The notes: a model not told the origin generated them from the sequence alone. 64,000 nt of DNA from Clostridium carboxidivorans P7 (GCF_001038625.1 NZ_CP011803.1:124001-188000), one strand, 5' to 3'; shown: positions 26,072-36,561, counted from the first letter of the stretch. Numbers and translations: made by a program.

Positions 26072-26914
26072 ATGGCTATAAATTGGTTTCCAGGTCATAT
26101 GGCCAAAACTAGAAGAGAGATAAAAGAAAACTTAAAATTAGTAGATGCTATAATAGAGATCAGAGATGCAAGAATAGTAAGGTCTAGTAAAAATCCAGAT
26201 ATAGATGATCTATGTGGTAATAAGCCTAGAATAATACTGCTAAATAAAAGTGATTTAAGTGAAGATAAAGTAACTAAGGAATGGATAAAAACACTTTCTA
26301 AAGACAATATAAGAGTTCTGACAGTAAATTGTATTACAGGTGAAGGATTAAAAAGTATTAAAGCAGTAGTAAATGAACTTTTACAAGAGAAACATGAGAG
26401 AAAGAAAGCAAAGGGTATTGTGAATATAACTGATAGAGTTATGGTAGTAGGAATACCTAATGTAGGGAAATCATCTTTTATAAATAAAGTTGCTAAAAGC
26501 AGCATAGCCAAAACTGGAGATAGGCCTGGTGTTACTAGAAGCAGGCAGTGGATAAAGACTAAAATAGGTATTGAGCTTATGGATACTCCAGGAATTTTAT
26601 GGCCTAAGCTTGAAAGTGAGGAAACTCAACTGAATCTTGCATTTACAGGAGCAATAAAAGATGAAGTAATGGATATTGAAGAATTAGCATTAAAGCTTGT
26701 AGAAAGGCTTCAAGATAAATATCCACAGAAGTTAATGGAAAGATATAAGCTTAAAGAATTAAGTGAAACACCATTGGACAATATGGATAACATAGGAAGA
26801 AAAAGAGGAGCTGTAATAGCTAGAGGTGAAATAGATTATAATAGAGTGGCAGTACTGCTTTTAGATGAATTTAGAGGTGGAAAAATAGGGCGTATTTCTC
26901 TTGAAACACCCTAA
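26072..26914 (+). CDS. rbgA: ribosome biogenesis GTPase RbgA (YlqF)
   Basis: RbgA is a circularly permuted GTPase for late 50S assembly. In its 280 residues the G4 motif NKSD (58-61) precedes G1 GIPNVGKSS (127-135), and G3 DTPGI follows, the permuted order that defines the family. It begins MAINWFPGHMAKTRREIKENL, with the family WFPGHM signature. The C-terminal helical domain (about 185-280) is the rRNA-contact part. The start has AGAAAGG upstream; rnhB follows 49 nt later. Confidence 0.97.
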   Translation: MAINWFPGHMAKTRREIKENLKLVDAIIEIRDARIVRSSKNPDIDDLCGNKPRIILLNKSDLSEDKVTKEWIKTLSKDNIRVLTVNCITGEGLKSIKAVVNELLQEKHERKKAKGIVNITDRVMVVGIPNVGKSSFINKVAKSSIAKTGDRPGVTRSRQWIKTKIGIELMDTPGILWPKLESEETQLNLAFTGAIKDEVMDIEELALKLVERLQDKYPQKLMERYKLKELSETPLDNMDNIGRKRGAVIARGEIDYNRVAVLLLDEFRGGKIGRISLETP

Positions 26915-26963
26915 AAATGCTAAAAAGTGAAAGATAGTTTATAGAAAGTGGAGATATTCAATT

Positions 26964-27845
26964 ATGAATGAGAGCGTACAAGATAATCATAATGAATTTT
27001 ATGGTATAGAACAAAAGATATTTACGGAAATTAGTAATTTAAAAATGAAGGATATTAAGTTTTATACTGACTATTTGAAGAAAAACTATTTCCATATTGA
27101 AAAAGATAGATTGGGTAAAGTACTAGAATGTTTAAATAGAGATGGCAGGAAAAATGTACAGCTTTTAGCGCAAAGTTTAAGTAAGTTTTCAGTTAAACAG
27201 GAAAATGAATTGATTAGGGTCAAATCTATGTACAGCTTTGATAAGGATTTCGGAAATTATGTATATATAGCTGGAGTAGATGAAGTAGGTAGAGGACCTT
27301 TGGCAGGACCAATAGCAGCTGGTTCAGTTGTTTTAAATTTAAGGTCTCACGATTTCAAAGATCTATTACTTGGTATTAAAGATTCTAAAAAGCTTTCACA
27401 TGATACTAGAGAAAGACTGTCAAAACTTATAAAAGCTAAATCTATAAGTTATAATATTTCGGTTATAAATAATGCAGAAATAGATGAAAGAGGAATAGCA
27501 TGGTGTAATAATGAAGTGCTTAGAAGAGCAGCTTCTGGATTAAAGATTACACCGGATTTAGTGCTTTCAGATGGTTATGCTGTAAAAAATTTAAATATAG
27601 AAAATGAATTTGTAATAAAAGGAGATGCTAAAAGTGCTAGTATAGCATGTGCATCTATAATAGCAAAAGTTTATAGGGATAATTTAATGCAAGAATATGC
27701 TAAGATATATCCACAGTATGGATTTGAAAGAAATTCGGGTTATGGTACAGAAGAACATATTGAGGCCATAAAGAAATATGGAATTTGTAAAATACATAGA
27801 AAAAGCTTTCTAAAAAATATTTTACCACATAATTGTATAATCTAA
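26964..27845 (+). CDS. rnhB: ribonuclease HII
   Basis: RNase HII removes ribonucleotides from DNA. The catalytic DEDD residues start in GVDEVGRGPLAGP (104-116, with D106 and E107), and the motif-III SKK, DSKKLSHDTRE, and the Asp in LVLSDGYAV are present. The total of 293 residues includes a 100-residue N-terminal extension, longer than the minimal enzyme, as is usual for Bacillus and Clostridium RnhB. It starts at ATG 26964 after GTGGAG and is the last gene before a convergent terminator. Confidence 0.96.
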   Translation: MNESVQDNHNEFYGIEQKIFTEISNLKMKDIKFYTDYLKKNYFHIEKDRLGKVLECLNRDGRKNVQLLAQSLSKFSVKQENELIRVKSMYSFDKDFGNYVYIAGVDEVGRGPLAGPIAAGSVVLNLRSHDFKDLLLGIKDSKKLSHDTRERLSKLIKAKSISYNISVINNAEIDERGIAWCNNEVLRRAASGLKITPDLVLSDGYAVKNLNIENEFVIKGDAKSASIACASIIAKVYRDNLMQEYAKIYPQYGFERNSGYGTEEHIEAIKKYGICKIHRKSFLKNILPHNCII

Positions 27846-27905
27846 TATTTAGAATGAAAAATTATTCTCCACGTCTATAAAAACATAGAGATTGTAAACA
27901 ATATT

Positions 27906-27935
27906 AAGCATATGAATTTTATCATATGCTTTTTT
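27906..27935. terminator. bidirectional terminator between rnhB and yraN
   Basis: AAGCATATGA pairs with TCATATGCTT over a six-base loop, with T residues following for the rnhB side. It overlaps the yraN stop codon. Confidence 0.85.
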
Positions 27936-28302
27936 ACATTTGAAAAGCATCTTTAATAAGTCTTATAGATGGAATGTTATTGGAATTATTTAATATAACT
28001 TCTATAACATCAAATCTAAAATTAAATTTAAAAAGCTTCTTTTTCATTATATAAAGTTCTGCAGTTTTATATATTTTGTGCTGCTTGGAATAAGTTACAG
28101 CTTCACAAGGATTGCCATATAATGAACCATATCTAGTTTTTACTTCTATGAAGCAAATATAATTGCCATCACGTCCAATTATATCTATTTCACCTATTTT
28201 ACATCTAAAATTTCTGTCTAATATGGTGTAACCAATTTGTCTTAGATAATTGTCAGCAATATCTTCGCCCAGGAAACCTATTTCCTTGTTAAAAGAATGC
28301 AT
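27934..28302 (-). CDS. YraN / UPF0102 family predicted nuclease
   Basis: The 122-residue protein has the restriction-endonuclease-like core: GFLGEDIADNYLRQIGY, then ILDRNFRCKIGEIDIIGRDGNYICFIEVKTR. The Glu-x-Asp and Glu-x-Lys (EID and EVK) are the PD-(D/E)XK-type catalytic residues. A role in DNA recombination or repair is inferred from the fold; no activity is firmly established. The ATG at 28302 follows AAAGGAGC on the minus strand. It is usually found beside rnhB and comM, as here. Confidence 0.93.
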   Translation of the reverse strand: MHSFNKEIGFLGEDIADNYLRQIGYTILDRNFRCKIGEIDIIGRDGNYICFIEVKTRYGSLYGNPCEAVTYSKQHKIYKTAELYIMKKKLFKFNFRFDVIEVILNNSNNIPSIRLIKDAFQM

Positions 28303-28545
28303 AAATTTGCTCCTTTCGAAAAATATATTATATTGTTCATTTTAACCAATAAATTCATAAAAATCCATCTAAAAGTGCAAATACTAATGAAAAGAGTTTA
28401 AATTTTTAAATGTTGTAAAATTATTATATTTGTTGATGTGAAAAATTAATTTATTAAGATACATAAGTAAACTCTATATAAATTTAGAAATCACTTAACA
28501 AATTAATATATATTAATTTTAACAATATTAATTAGTGTTGTAAAT

Positions 28546-28568
28546 ATAATCTTTACAGTAAAGATTAT
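28546..28568. repeat. palindrome, possible operator upstream of comM
   Basis: ATAATCTTTA and TAAAGATTAT form exact ten-base arms separated by CAG. The core CTTTAC-A-GTAAAG is itself a 6-1-6 palindrome. It is 62 nt before the comM start, where an activator or repressor could bind. Confidence 0.5.
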
Positions 28569-28590
28569 ACATTGAAAAAATGAATATAAA

Positions 28591-28629
28591 TGGATATCAA
28601 TGTTAATAATTAAGCTGAGGTGATATCCA
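28591..28629 (+). promoter_or_regulatory. hairpin covering the comM ribosome-binding site
   Basis: TGGATATCA at 28591-28599 is the exact reverse complement of TGATATCCA at 28621-28629. The right arm takes the end of the GAGGTGA Shine-Dalgarno sequence (28617-28623) and stops at the base before ATG 28630. In mRNA the stem would restrict ribosome entry. Confidence 0.5.
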
Positions 28630-30147
28630 ATGACAATTAAAATAAATTCTGCCACATTTACTGGTATAGAAGGTGTAGTAGTGTCTGTAGAGGTAGATAT
28701 TGCAAGAGGGATGCCATGTTTTAATATAGTTGGACTTGCTGATACTTCTGTTAAAGAATCTAAGGATAGAGTAAGAGCTGCAATAGTAAATTCAGGCTTT
28801 GATTTCCCGGTAAATAGAATAACTGTTAATTTAGCTCCTGCAGATATAAAAAAGGAAGGAGCTCTATTTGATTTGCCTATAGCAATAGGTATTTTAGCAG
28901 CTACAGAACAGATAAATTTTGAAGATGCTGAGAATTTTCTCATAATGGGTGAACTGTCCCTTTCAGGACAATTGAAAAAGGTTAAAGGAATATTACCTAT
29001 TGCAATTGAAGGTTTAAAAAATAATATATATAGTTTTATCTTGCCAATTGAAAATGCGGAGGAATGTTCAGTAGTTAAAAAAAGCAATGTATATCCATTT
29101 AGTAATTTGAAAGAAGTTATAGGATATGTTATGTATAGGGATTTATTACCATATGAATATAAAAGCATAGGTTATAATAGAAAAAGTTTATTAAATTTTG
29201 AAGACATACTAGGTCAAGAAAGCTGTAAAAGAGCTGTAGAAGTTGCTGCAGCTGGAAATCACAATTTACTTATGATAGGTCCACCTGGTTCTGGAAAAAC
29301 TATGATTGCACAAAGAATACCAAGTATACTTCCTCCTTTAAATTATGAAGAAGCATTAGAGGTAACTAAAATTTATAGTGTTTCTGGAAATTTGAAAGAT
29401 GCTAAAGGGTTAGTAAGAGAAAGACCCTTTAGAAATCCTCATCATACAACCACATGTGTTGCCTTAGTTGGTGGAGGGAGAAACCTTATGCCAGGAGAAG
29501 TATCACTTGCGCATAATGGTGTTTTGTTTCTAGATGAAGTTCTGGAATTTAAAAAATATGTTTTAGAGGTTTTAAGGCAACCTCTTGAAGATAGAACAGT
29601 AAAAATATGCAGGGCTTCTGGAACCGTATCATATCCTTGTAATTGTATGACTATATTTTCTATGAATCCATGTCCTTGTGGATTCTATGGGTCAGATAAG
29701 CAGTGTGTTTGTAGTGAATACGAGAGAAAAAGGTATATACATAAGCTGTCTGGGCCTATGCTTGATAGGATAGATATATTTACTTTTGTAAAGTCCTTAT
29801 CTTATGAAGAATTAAAAAATAAGCCTAAAGGTGAATCATCTGAAGTCATAAGAGGTAGAATACAAAAGTGCAGGAAAATCCAGCAAAATAGATTTAAAAA
29901 TGAGAATATATTTTGCAATTCCCAAATGAATAGTAAGCTAATAAGGAAGTATTGTAAGTTAGATAATGAATCCAGCAAAATAATAGAGAAAATTTACAAT
30001 AAGTACGCTTTGAGCACAAGAGCTTATACCAGAATTTTAAAAGTAGCTAGAACTATAGCGGATCTAGATGAAAGTGAATCTATTAAAGAAATTCACATTA
30101 TAGAAGCGCTTCAGTATAGAAAATTTTTAAATAAGGAAATAATTTAA
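28630..30147 (+). CDS. comM: ComM/YifB-type AAA+ ATPase (Mg chelatase-like)
   Basis: The 505-residue protein has the N-terminal Lon-like domain (TGIEGVVVSVEVDIARGMPCFNIVGL) and the Mg-chelatase ATPase core with Walker A GPPGSGKT (217-224) and FLDEVLEF as Walker B. A C-terminal helical domain follows. In naturally competent bacteria ComM is a branch-migration helicase needed for integrating foreign DNA. dprA, also for transformation, is in this window. Its start lies directly under a hairpin, so translation may be controlled. Confidence 0.95.
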   Translation: MTIKINSATFTGIEGVVVSVEVDIARGMPCFNIVGLADTSVKESKDRVRAAIVNSGFDFPVNRITVNLAPADIKKEGALFDLPIAIGILAATEQINFEDAENFLIMGELSLSGQLKKVKGILPIAIEGLKNNIYSFILPIENAEECSVVKKSNVYPFSNLKEVIGYVMYRDLLPYEYKSIGYNRKSLLNFEDILGQESCKRAVEVAAAGNHNLLMIGPPGSGKTMIAQRIPSILPPLNYEEALEVTKIYSVSGNLKDAKGLVRERPFRNPHHTTTCVALVGGGRNLMPGEVSLAHNGVLFLDEVLEFKKYVLEVLRQPLEDRTVKICRASGTVSYPCNCMTIFSMNPCPCGFYGSDKQCVCSEYERKRYIHKLSGPMLDRIDIFTFVKSLSYEELKNKPKGESSEVIRGRIQKCRKIQQNRFKNENIFCNSQMNSKLIRKYCKLDNESSKIIEKIYNKYALSTRAYTRILKVARTIADLDESESIKEIHIIEALQYRKFLNKEII

Positions 30148-30155
30148 CTTATAGC

Positions 30156-30194
30156 ATAAGTATAATGCGAAGATTTGCTTCGCATTATACTTAT
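30156..30194. terminator. 17-bp bidirectional terminator between comM and the minus-strand pair
   Basis: A perfect 17-base inverted repeat, 30156-30172 with 30178-30194, leaves a five-base loop, and its core reads AATGCGAAG. T residues follow on the plus strand. It is the strongest hairpin in the window and divides convergent transcripts. Confidence 0.9.
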
Positions 30195-30195
30195 T

Positions 30196-31014
30196 TTACA
30201 GACTATTATATGTTTCTTTAAGCAGAAGAGCATCTTTTTCTAAAATAGGGCTTTCACATATGATACAGCCTTTTACGTCAAATTTTTTTAAGGCTCTTAA
30301 GCAAGCTGCGTAATTAAAATCACTTTCTTGAAGTGGAAGATGGTTTCTTTCTCCCTTTGCAGTATAATTTATGCCAGATAAATGGATATGGATATCTTCT
30401 AAAGCGTTTCTTCCTAATTCATCTTCAATGTATTTAAGAATAGATTCAAAACCTTCATAGTCCTTCAAAATTCCATTAAATCTAGCATGAATATGTGAAA
30501 AATCTATGCACAATTTGCAGTGATTGATTTCTTTACATAGAGAAACTAATTCTTTTAAGTCACCAAATTGAGTGCCTTTACCAGTAGTTTCTAATCTATA
30601 ATCCACACCTAAATAAGGCAACTTGGTTAAATTATTTTTTATGGTATTAAGGGTTTCTTCCTTTGAATCCTTTAAATAGAAACCTGGATGGAAAATTAGA
30701 CTTCTACCTTCAACTTTTAATAGACCTTGAGCACCTTTAACTATTCTTTCCATAGATTGTTCTTGCTTTTCTTTTTCATCAGCATTTAAATTTATGTAAT
30801 AGGAACCGTGAGCAGAAAGATAAAAATCATTATCTATTTTTGCTTTTAATATTTTATCTCTATTTTTATCTGTAACATTTACAGAGCGTACAAAAGGCAG
30901 TTCCATTGCATCTAAACCTATAGATTTTAAATAAATTATGCTTGATTCATAATTAAATTTTTTACTTCCATCGCCAATAGGTGTACCAGATATACCAAAT
31001 AACAATTTCTCCAT
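30196..31014 (-). CDS. AP endonuclease family 2 (endonuclease IV-like) TIM-barrel protein
   Basis: The 272-residue protein looks like the xylose-isomerase-like / endonuclease IV TIM barrel. LSAHGSYYINL, LIFHPGFYLK, LETTGKGTQFG, CIDFSHIHARF, HIHLSGI and CESP contribute the histidines, aspartate and glutamates that bind the three zinc ions in this family. The likely role is repair of abasic sites; a sugar isomerase is the alternative. The ATG at 31014 has TTAAGGAGG upstream. It lies 12 nt downstream of the metallo-beta-lactamase gene on the same strand, so they are one operon, converging on comM. Confidence 0.85.
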   Translation of the reverse strand: MEKLLFGISGTPIGDGSKKFNYESSIIYLKSIGLDAMELPFVRSVNVTDKNRDKILKAKIDNDFYLSAHGSYYINLNADEKEKQEQSMERIVKGAQGLLKVEGRSLIFHPGFYLKDSKEETLNTIKNNLTKLPYLGVDYRLETTGKGTQFGDLKELVSLCKEINHCKLCIDFSHIHARFNGILKDYEGFESILKYIEDELGRNALEDIHIHLSGINYTAKGERNHLPLQESDFNYAACLRALKKFDVKGCIICESPILEKDALLLKETYNSL

Positions 31015-31026
31015 AGTTAAACCTCC

Positions 31027-31830
31027 TTAAAGCTTTATTATTTCTAGATCGTTAGGTACTAATATATTTCCACTAAAAAATTTTTTACCTTCTTCTGTAT
31101 AAAGTTCTTTTTTGTTCATAAGATTTTTATCCTCAGAATGATATAAAATTACATTTTTAACATTTAATTTAGAGGCATTTTCACAAGCATCTTTTACTGT
31201 TGAATGAAATTTTTCATAAGGCTTGAATATATGCTTTTGTGAGTATAAACAAAAAGCCTCATGCAATAAGTAGTCAACTTTATAAGCGTATTTGAAGAGT
31301 GGATCCTTATAAGGTTCATCACCTAAGAAGGTTAAGGTTTTTCCATTTTCCAAATTTAAATTGAAGCCAAATTGTAACTGCTTGTTACTTCCAATATCAA
31401 AAAAGTTTACATCCCAATTGAGTATTTTAAAGAAACTATCATTTTCTATTTCTTTAAATAGGATCCTATTATCTATAAAGTTTGTAAATTTCTTTTGAAG
31501 AAGTAAATCGCAAATAGTTCGTATTACTTTTATTACTTCTTTATGAGCATATATGTATAAATTATTTTGGTAGCTTTCATTTAAAATTTTTTGAGCCACA
31601 GCTCTTATAACCCAAATAATACCTGTTATGTGATCATTATGACTATGAGATATAAAAACATGATGGATATTATCAATAGATATATTAGTACTTTCTAAAT
31701 TGGATAAAATAGTATTACCGCCACCGGTATCTATTAGAAAATGTTCTTTATCATTTGAAAGAGTAAAACATGTATTATAACATTTTGTAACCATAGCAGA
31801 ACCTGTACCTAATATAGTTAATTTTTCCAA
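31027..31830 (-). CDS. metallo-beta-lactamase fold protein (RNase Z-like)
   Basis: A 267-residue protein starting MEKLTILGTGSAMVTKCYNT. It contains the HxHxDH zinc motif HSHNDH (62-67), and the later ligands in GDEPYKDP and YHSED. This architecture is that of tRNase Z or of related phosphodiesterases; the sequence is more divergent than typical RNase Z and the long exosite arm is not obvious. The start is TTG 31830, 7 nt after AAGGAAGGAGAT; the open frame extends a further 17 codons without a better site. It is the first gene of a two-gene minus-strand unit inserted between comM and dprA. Confidence 0.85.
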   Translation of the reverse strand: MEKLTILGTGSAMVTKCYNTCFTLSNDKEHFLIDTGGGNTILSNLESTNISIDNIHHVFISHSHNDHITGIIWVIRAVAQKILNESYQNNLYIYAHKEVIKVIRTICDLLLQKKFTNFIDNRILFKEIENDSFFKILNWDVNFFDIGSNKQLQFGFNLNLENGKTLTFLGDEPYKDPLFKYAYKVDYLLHEAFCLYSQKHIFKPYEKFHSTVKDACENASKLNVKNVILYHSEDKNLMNKKELYTEEGKKFFSGNILVPNDLEIIKL

Positions 31831-32011
31831 AATAAAAATCTCCTTCCTTAAATATAAAACCTTAATAAATAATTGTTTCAAACAAATAATAATATAACAT
31901 ATAAATAAAAAAATATGAATAAAAATGTGTTTATAGATTTTTTGTGAATAAAAAATAAGAATTATGACAACAATTTTACATATTAATTACATGTTTTAAA
32001 AGGAGATAAAA

Positions 32012-33091
<1,080 letters not shown>

Positions 33092-33234
33092 AAACATTAA
33101 TGTAGCAAAATCAGGTATATTTATTTAGATAGGGAATAGTATTTAGTAAATGTAAAGAAAATAAGCAATATAAGTGTAGTTCAAAACGAGGGGGTGTGAA
33201 AACTCTGGTGTAAAACAATTCATCGGAGCACAAA

Positions 33235-35340
33235 ATGGGACAAAAATTAGTTATAGTAGAATCACCGGCAAAAGCCAAGACTATAGGAAAATATTTAGGT
33301 AAAAACTATATAGTAGAGGCATCTATGGGACATGTAAGGGATCTTCCCAAAAGTCAATTGGGAGTTGATATAGATAATAATTATAATCCTAAATATATAA
33401 CTATAAGAGGTAAAGGCGAATTATTAGATAAATTAAAAAAGGAAGCAAAAAAAAGTGATAAAATATACCTTGCAACCGACCCTGATAGAGAAGGAGAAGC
33501 TATTTCATGGCATTTATCTCATGTACTTAAATTAGACGAAGATGATAAGTGTAGAATAGAATTTCATGAAATAACAAAAAATGCTATAAAAAGTGCTATT
33601 AAAGAGCCAAGAAAAATAAATGTGGATTTAGTTAACGCACAGCAGGCAAGAAGAGTTTTAGACAGATTGGTTGGATATAAAATAAGCCCAATTTTATGGA
33701 GAAAAGTAAAGTGGGGATTAAGTGCAGGAAGAGTTCAATCTGTTACTCTAAAAATGGTATGTGATAGAGAAAAGGAAATAGAAAACTTTGTAGCAAAAGA
33801 ATACTGGACTGTAGAATGTGAATTAGCTAAAAATAAAACTAAAAAATCTTTTAAAGTTAAACTAAGTACTTTTAACAAGAAAAAAATAGAAATAGGAACA
33901 AAAGAAGAAGTCGATAAAGTAATAGAAGAGCTTAATGGTGGAGAATTTATAGTTAAGGGTATTAAGAAAACGTCAAAAAATAAAAATCCATTAGCTCCAT
34001 TTACAACCAGTACTTTGCAGCAAGATGCTTATAAAAAGTTAAATTTTGCAACTAAAAGAACTATGTCAATAGCACAGCAATTGTATGAAGGTATTGACAT
34101 AAAAGGTTATGGCACAGTTGGTCTTATAACATATATGAGAACGGATTCAGTTAGAATAGCTGATGAAGCACAAGAAGCTTGTAAGAATTTTATTAATAAA
34201 AGCTTTGGTGAAAATTACGTGCCAAAACAACCTAGAGTGTTTAAAGGAAAGAAAAATGCACAGGATGCACATGAGGCAATAAGACCAACTAATGTTGAGA
34301 TAACTCCTCAAATTGCTAAAGAAAATTTAAAGGATGAGCAATATAAACTATATACATTGATATGGAATAGATTTGTAGCAAGTCAAATGTCTTCTTGCAT
34401 AATGGATATTACATCTGTTAGCATAGAAAATGGTAAGTATTTACTTAAGGCAAGTGGTTCTTTAGTTAAATTCGATGGATTTATGAAAGTATATGAATAT
34501 GCAACAGAAGAAGAAAAAGAAGATATAAATTTACCTTTACTAGAAGAGGGCGAACTGCTTCAAAAAAAGAATATAGAAGGTAAACAACACTTCACTCAGC
34601 CACCAGCTAGATATTCAGAAGCTACTGTTGTAAAAACCCTAGAAGAAAAAGGTATAGGAAGACCTAGTACTTATGCTCCAATTATATCTACATTATTGGA
34701 TAGAAAATATGTGGAACGTGAGAAAAAGACTTTAAAACCAACGGAACTTGGCTATATAGTAAACAATATAGTTAGTGAGTATTTTAAACAGATAGTAGAT
34801 GAAGAATTTACAGCAGAGATGGAAGAAAAGCTAGATTATGTTGAAGAAGGAAAACAAAATTGGAATACAGTAGTAAATGAGTTTTTTACTCCATTAAAGG
34901 ATGCTATAGATATAGCTGAAAAAGAAGTAGCTAAAGTTACTATAGAAGATAAAGTTACAGATATAAAATGTGAAAAGTGTGGAAAATTCATGGTTATAAA
35001 ACATGGTAGATTTGGAGATTTTCTTGCATGTCCTGGTTATCCTGATTGTAAAAATACTAAAGCCATAGTGGAGGAATTAGATGTAAAATGTCCTAAATGT
35101 GGTGGAAATATTTTAATTAAAAGAAGCAAAAAAGGAAGAAAATTCTATGGATGCAGCAATTATCCAGATTGTGATTTTGTAAGTTGGCTTGAGCCTGTTT
35201 CCCAAAAATGCTCTGTTTGTGGAAATTATATGGTAAAGAAACATAGTAAGAGTAAAGGTGATTATTTGCAGTGTTCTAATAATGAATGCAAGAATATAGA
35301 AGATATACCAGAGAATCAGAGCAATAGTGAAAATAAATAA
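33235..35340 (+). CDS. topA: DNA topoisomerase I
   Basis: TopA relaxes negative supercoils. The 701-residue type IA enzyme starts with the Toprim domain (KLVIVESPAKAKTIGKYLGKNY and DPDREGEAISWHL) and has catalytic Tyr300 in GLITYMRTDS. Three C-terminal zinc ribbons follow from about residue 580, with CEKCGKF, CPKCGGN and CSVCGNY, each closed by a later cysteine pair. The start ATG has GGAG upstream. The dprA-topA-codY order is that of Bacillus, but sucCD, trmFO, xerC and clpQY are not between these genes. Confidence 0.98.
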   Translation: MGQKLVIVESPAKAKTIGKYLGKNYIVEASMGHVRDLPKSQLGVDIDNNYNPKYITIRGKGELLDKLKKEAKKSDKIYLATDPDREGEAISWHLSHVLKLDEDDKCRIEFHEITKNAIKSAIKEPRKINVDLVNAQQARRVLDRLVGYKISPILWRKVKWGLSAGRVQSVTLKMVCDREKEIENFVAKEYWTVECELAKNKTKKSFKVKLSTFNKKKIEIGTKEEVDKVIEELNGGEFIVKGIKKTSKNKNPLAPFTTSTLQQDAYKKLNFATKRTMSIAQQLYEGIDIKGYGTVGLITYMRTDSVRIADEAQEACKNFINKSFGENYVPKQPRVFKGKKNAQDAHEAIRPTNVEITPQIAKENLKDEQYKLYTLIWNRFVASQMSSCIMDITSVSIENGKYLLKASGSLVKFDGFMKVYEYATEEEKEDINLPLLEEGELLQKKNIEGKQHFTQPPARYSEATVVKTLEEKGIGRPSTYAPIISTLLDRKYVEREKKTLKPTELGYIVNNIVSEYFKQIVDEEFTAEMEEKLDYVEEGKQNWNTVVNEFFTPLKDAIDIAEKEVAKVTIEDKVTDIKCEKCGKFMVIKHGRFGDFLACPGYPDCKNTKAIVEELDVKCPKCGGNILIKRSKKGRKFYGCSNYPDCDFVSWLEPVSQKCSVCGNYMVKKHSKSKGDYLQCSNNECKNIEDIPENQSNSENK

Positions 35341-35379
35341 AGGTTATTAACTAAAATGTCGAAATTTATAAAATTGATG

Positions 35380-35408
35380 TTGAAAAGTAATAATTATTAT
35401 GTTATCAT
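35380..35408 (+). promoter_or_regulatory. promoter of codY
   Basis: TTGAAA at 35380-35385 and TATCAT at 35403-35408, 17 nt apart, with a TGt extension. A leader of about 175 nt separates it from the start codon. Confidence 0.5.
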
Positions 35409-35590
35409 GATTAGAGAATGGACAATAATTCTAAATATTTTAAAAAGTCTAAATTATTAATACAATAACTCATATTTGTTTAAGTCTTTAATAATTGAAG
35501 AAAAAAATTCATATAATTAAATTGAGCACAGATAGATGTATAAGTAATAATGGTTAGGACTAGTATAAAAATAAAAAAGGAGGAATACAA

Positions 35591-36367
35591 ATGACATCAT
35601 TGTTAAATAAAACAAGAATGTTAAATAAAATATTACAAAAATCAGGAACAGAACCAGTTGTTTTTGATGACATATGCAACTTATTAAGTGAAGTGTTATC
35701 TTGTAATGTTTATATAATAAGCAGAAAAGGAAAAGTACTTGGATATAACTTTTCAACAGGTTTTGAATGCGAAACAGTTAAAGAGAAAGTTTTAAGTGAA
35801 ATGAGATTTCCAGAAGGATACAATAACAAATTACTTAATATTCATGAAACACTTTCAAATTTAACTAACCATGGTATTTGTGTTTATGATGAAAGTGAAC
35901 CTTGTGCCATAAAAAATAAGCTAACAACTATAGTACCTATAAATGGGAATAGGGAGAGATTAGGTACATTGATGCTTGCAAGGTTTGATGAAAACTTTAC
36001 AGATGAAGATTTAATATTATCTGAATATAGTGCTACCATCATAGGCCTTGAAATACTAAGAGCTAAACATGATGAAATAGAAGAAGAAGCAAGAAAAAAG
36101 GCAGTAGTACAACTTGCAATAGGTACACTTTCTTATTCAGAATTAGAAGCTGTAGAACATATATTTAATGAATTAGATGGCAGCGAAGGGTTACTTGTTG
36201 CTTCTAAAATAGCAGATAAACTTGGAATTACTAGATCTGTAATAGTAAATGCACTAAGAAAATTTGAAAGTGCTGGAGTTATTGAATCAAGATCGTTAGG
36301 TATGAAGGGAACACACATAAGAATACTTAATGAAAAGTTATTAGACGAATTAAAGAAAATAAAATAG
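35591..36367 (+). CDS. codY: GTP- and branched-chain amino acid-sensing global regulator CodY
   Basis: CodY represses nutrient-acquisition, sporulation and toxin genes when isoleucine, leucine, valine and GTP are plentiful. The 258-residue protein begins [19 protein letters not shown] and has the N-terminal GAF ligand-binding domain (about 1-155), a long linker helix, and a C-terminal winged helix-turn-helix ([37 protein letters not shown]). Length is typical. It starts after AAAAGGAGG. A terminator follows, so it is a monocistron. Confidence 0.98.
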   Translation: MTSLLNKTRMLNKILQKSGTEPVVFDDICNLLSEVLSCNVYIISRKGKVLGYNFSTGFECETVKEKVLSEMRFPEGYNNKLLNIHETLSNLTNHGICVYDESEPCAIKNKLTTIVPINGNRERLGTLMLARFDENFTDEDLILSEYSATIIGLEILRAKHDEIEEEARKKAVVQLAIGTLSYSELEAVEHIFNELDGSEGLLVASKIADKLGITRSVIVNALRKFESAGVIESRSLGMKGTHIRILNEKLLDELKKIK

Positions 36368-36384
36368 TGAATAAAATATTTTAA

Positions 36385-36413
36385 AAACCCACATGAATAA
36401 ATCATGTGGGTTT
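36385..36413 (+). terminator. terminator after codY
   Basis: AAACCCACATGA pairs perfectly with TCATGTGGGTTT over a five-base loop, followed by AATAAA, so only the stem-end T residues serve as a short tract. Confidence 0.7.
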
Positions 36414-36532
36414 AATAAATGAATTATTTAAAATTTTGTGTATTTTGTGTATTGGTATAAAAATTCATAAATTTGAAAATAATTTTAACAGAAGCAATAA
36501 GATTTAAATGGTATATAAATTAAAATTTATTG

Positions 36533-36561
36533 TTGAATAGAGTCAATGCTTGTGATATACT
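36533..36561 (+). promoter_or_regulatory. promoter of rpsB-tsf
   Basis: TTGAAT at 36533-36538 and TATACT at 36556-36561, 17 nt apart, with a TGa extended -10. Rest of the 303-nt gap (36368-36670) holds the codY terminator, this promoter and the leader below; nothing else seen. Confidence 0.75.

Larger units (their letters stand above)
28303..28629. other. divergent intergenic region between yraN and comM (327 nt)
   Basis: AT-rich, with no gene seen. It contains a 23-nt near-perfect palindrome at 28546-28568 and a hairpin over the comM ribosome-binding site at 28591-28629. A run of A/T tracts (28390-28530) gives no unique promoter call. Confidence 0.55.

Noticed and set aside
31873..31885. 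TTGTTTCAAACAA palindrome as operator between the MBL gene and dprA
   Set aside because: It is a 6-1-6 palindrome, but no promoter was clearly linked to it and similar words are common in this AT-rich DNA; not enough to call.
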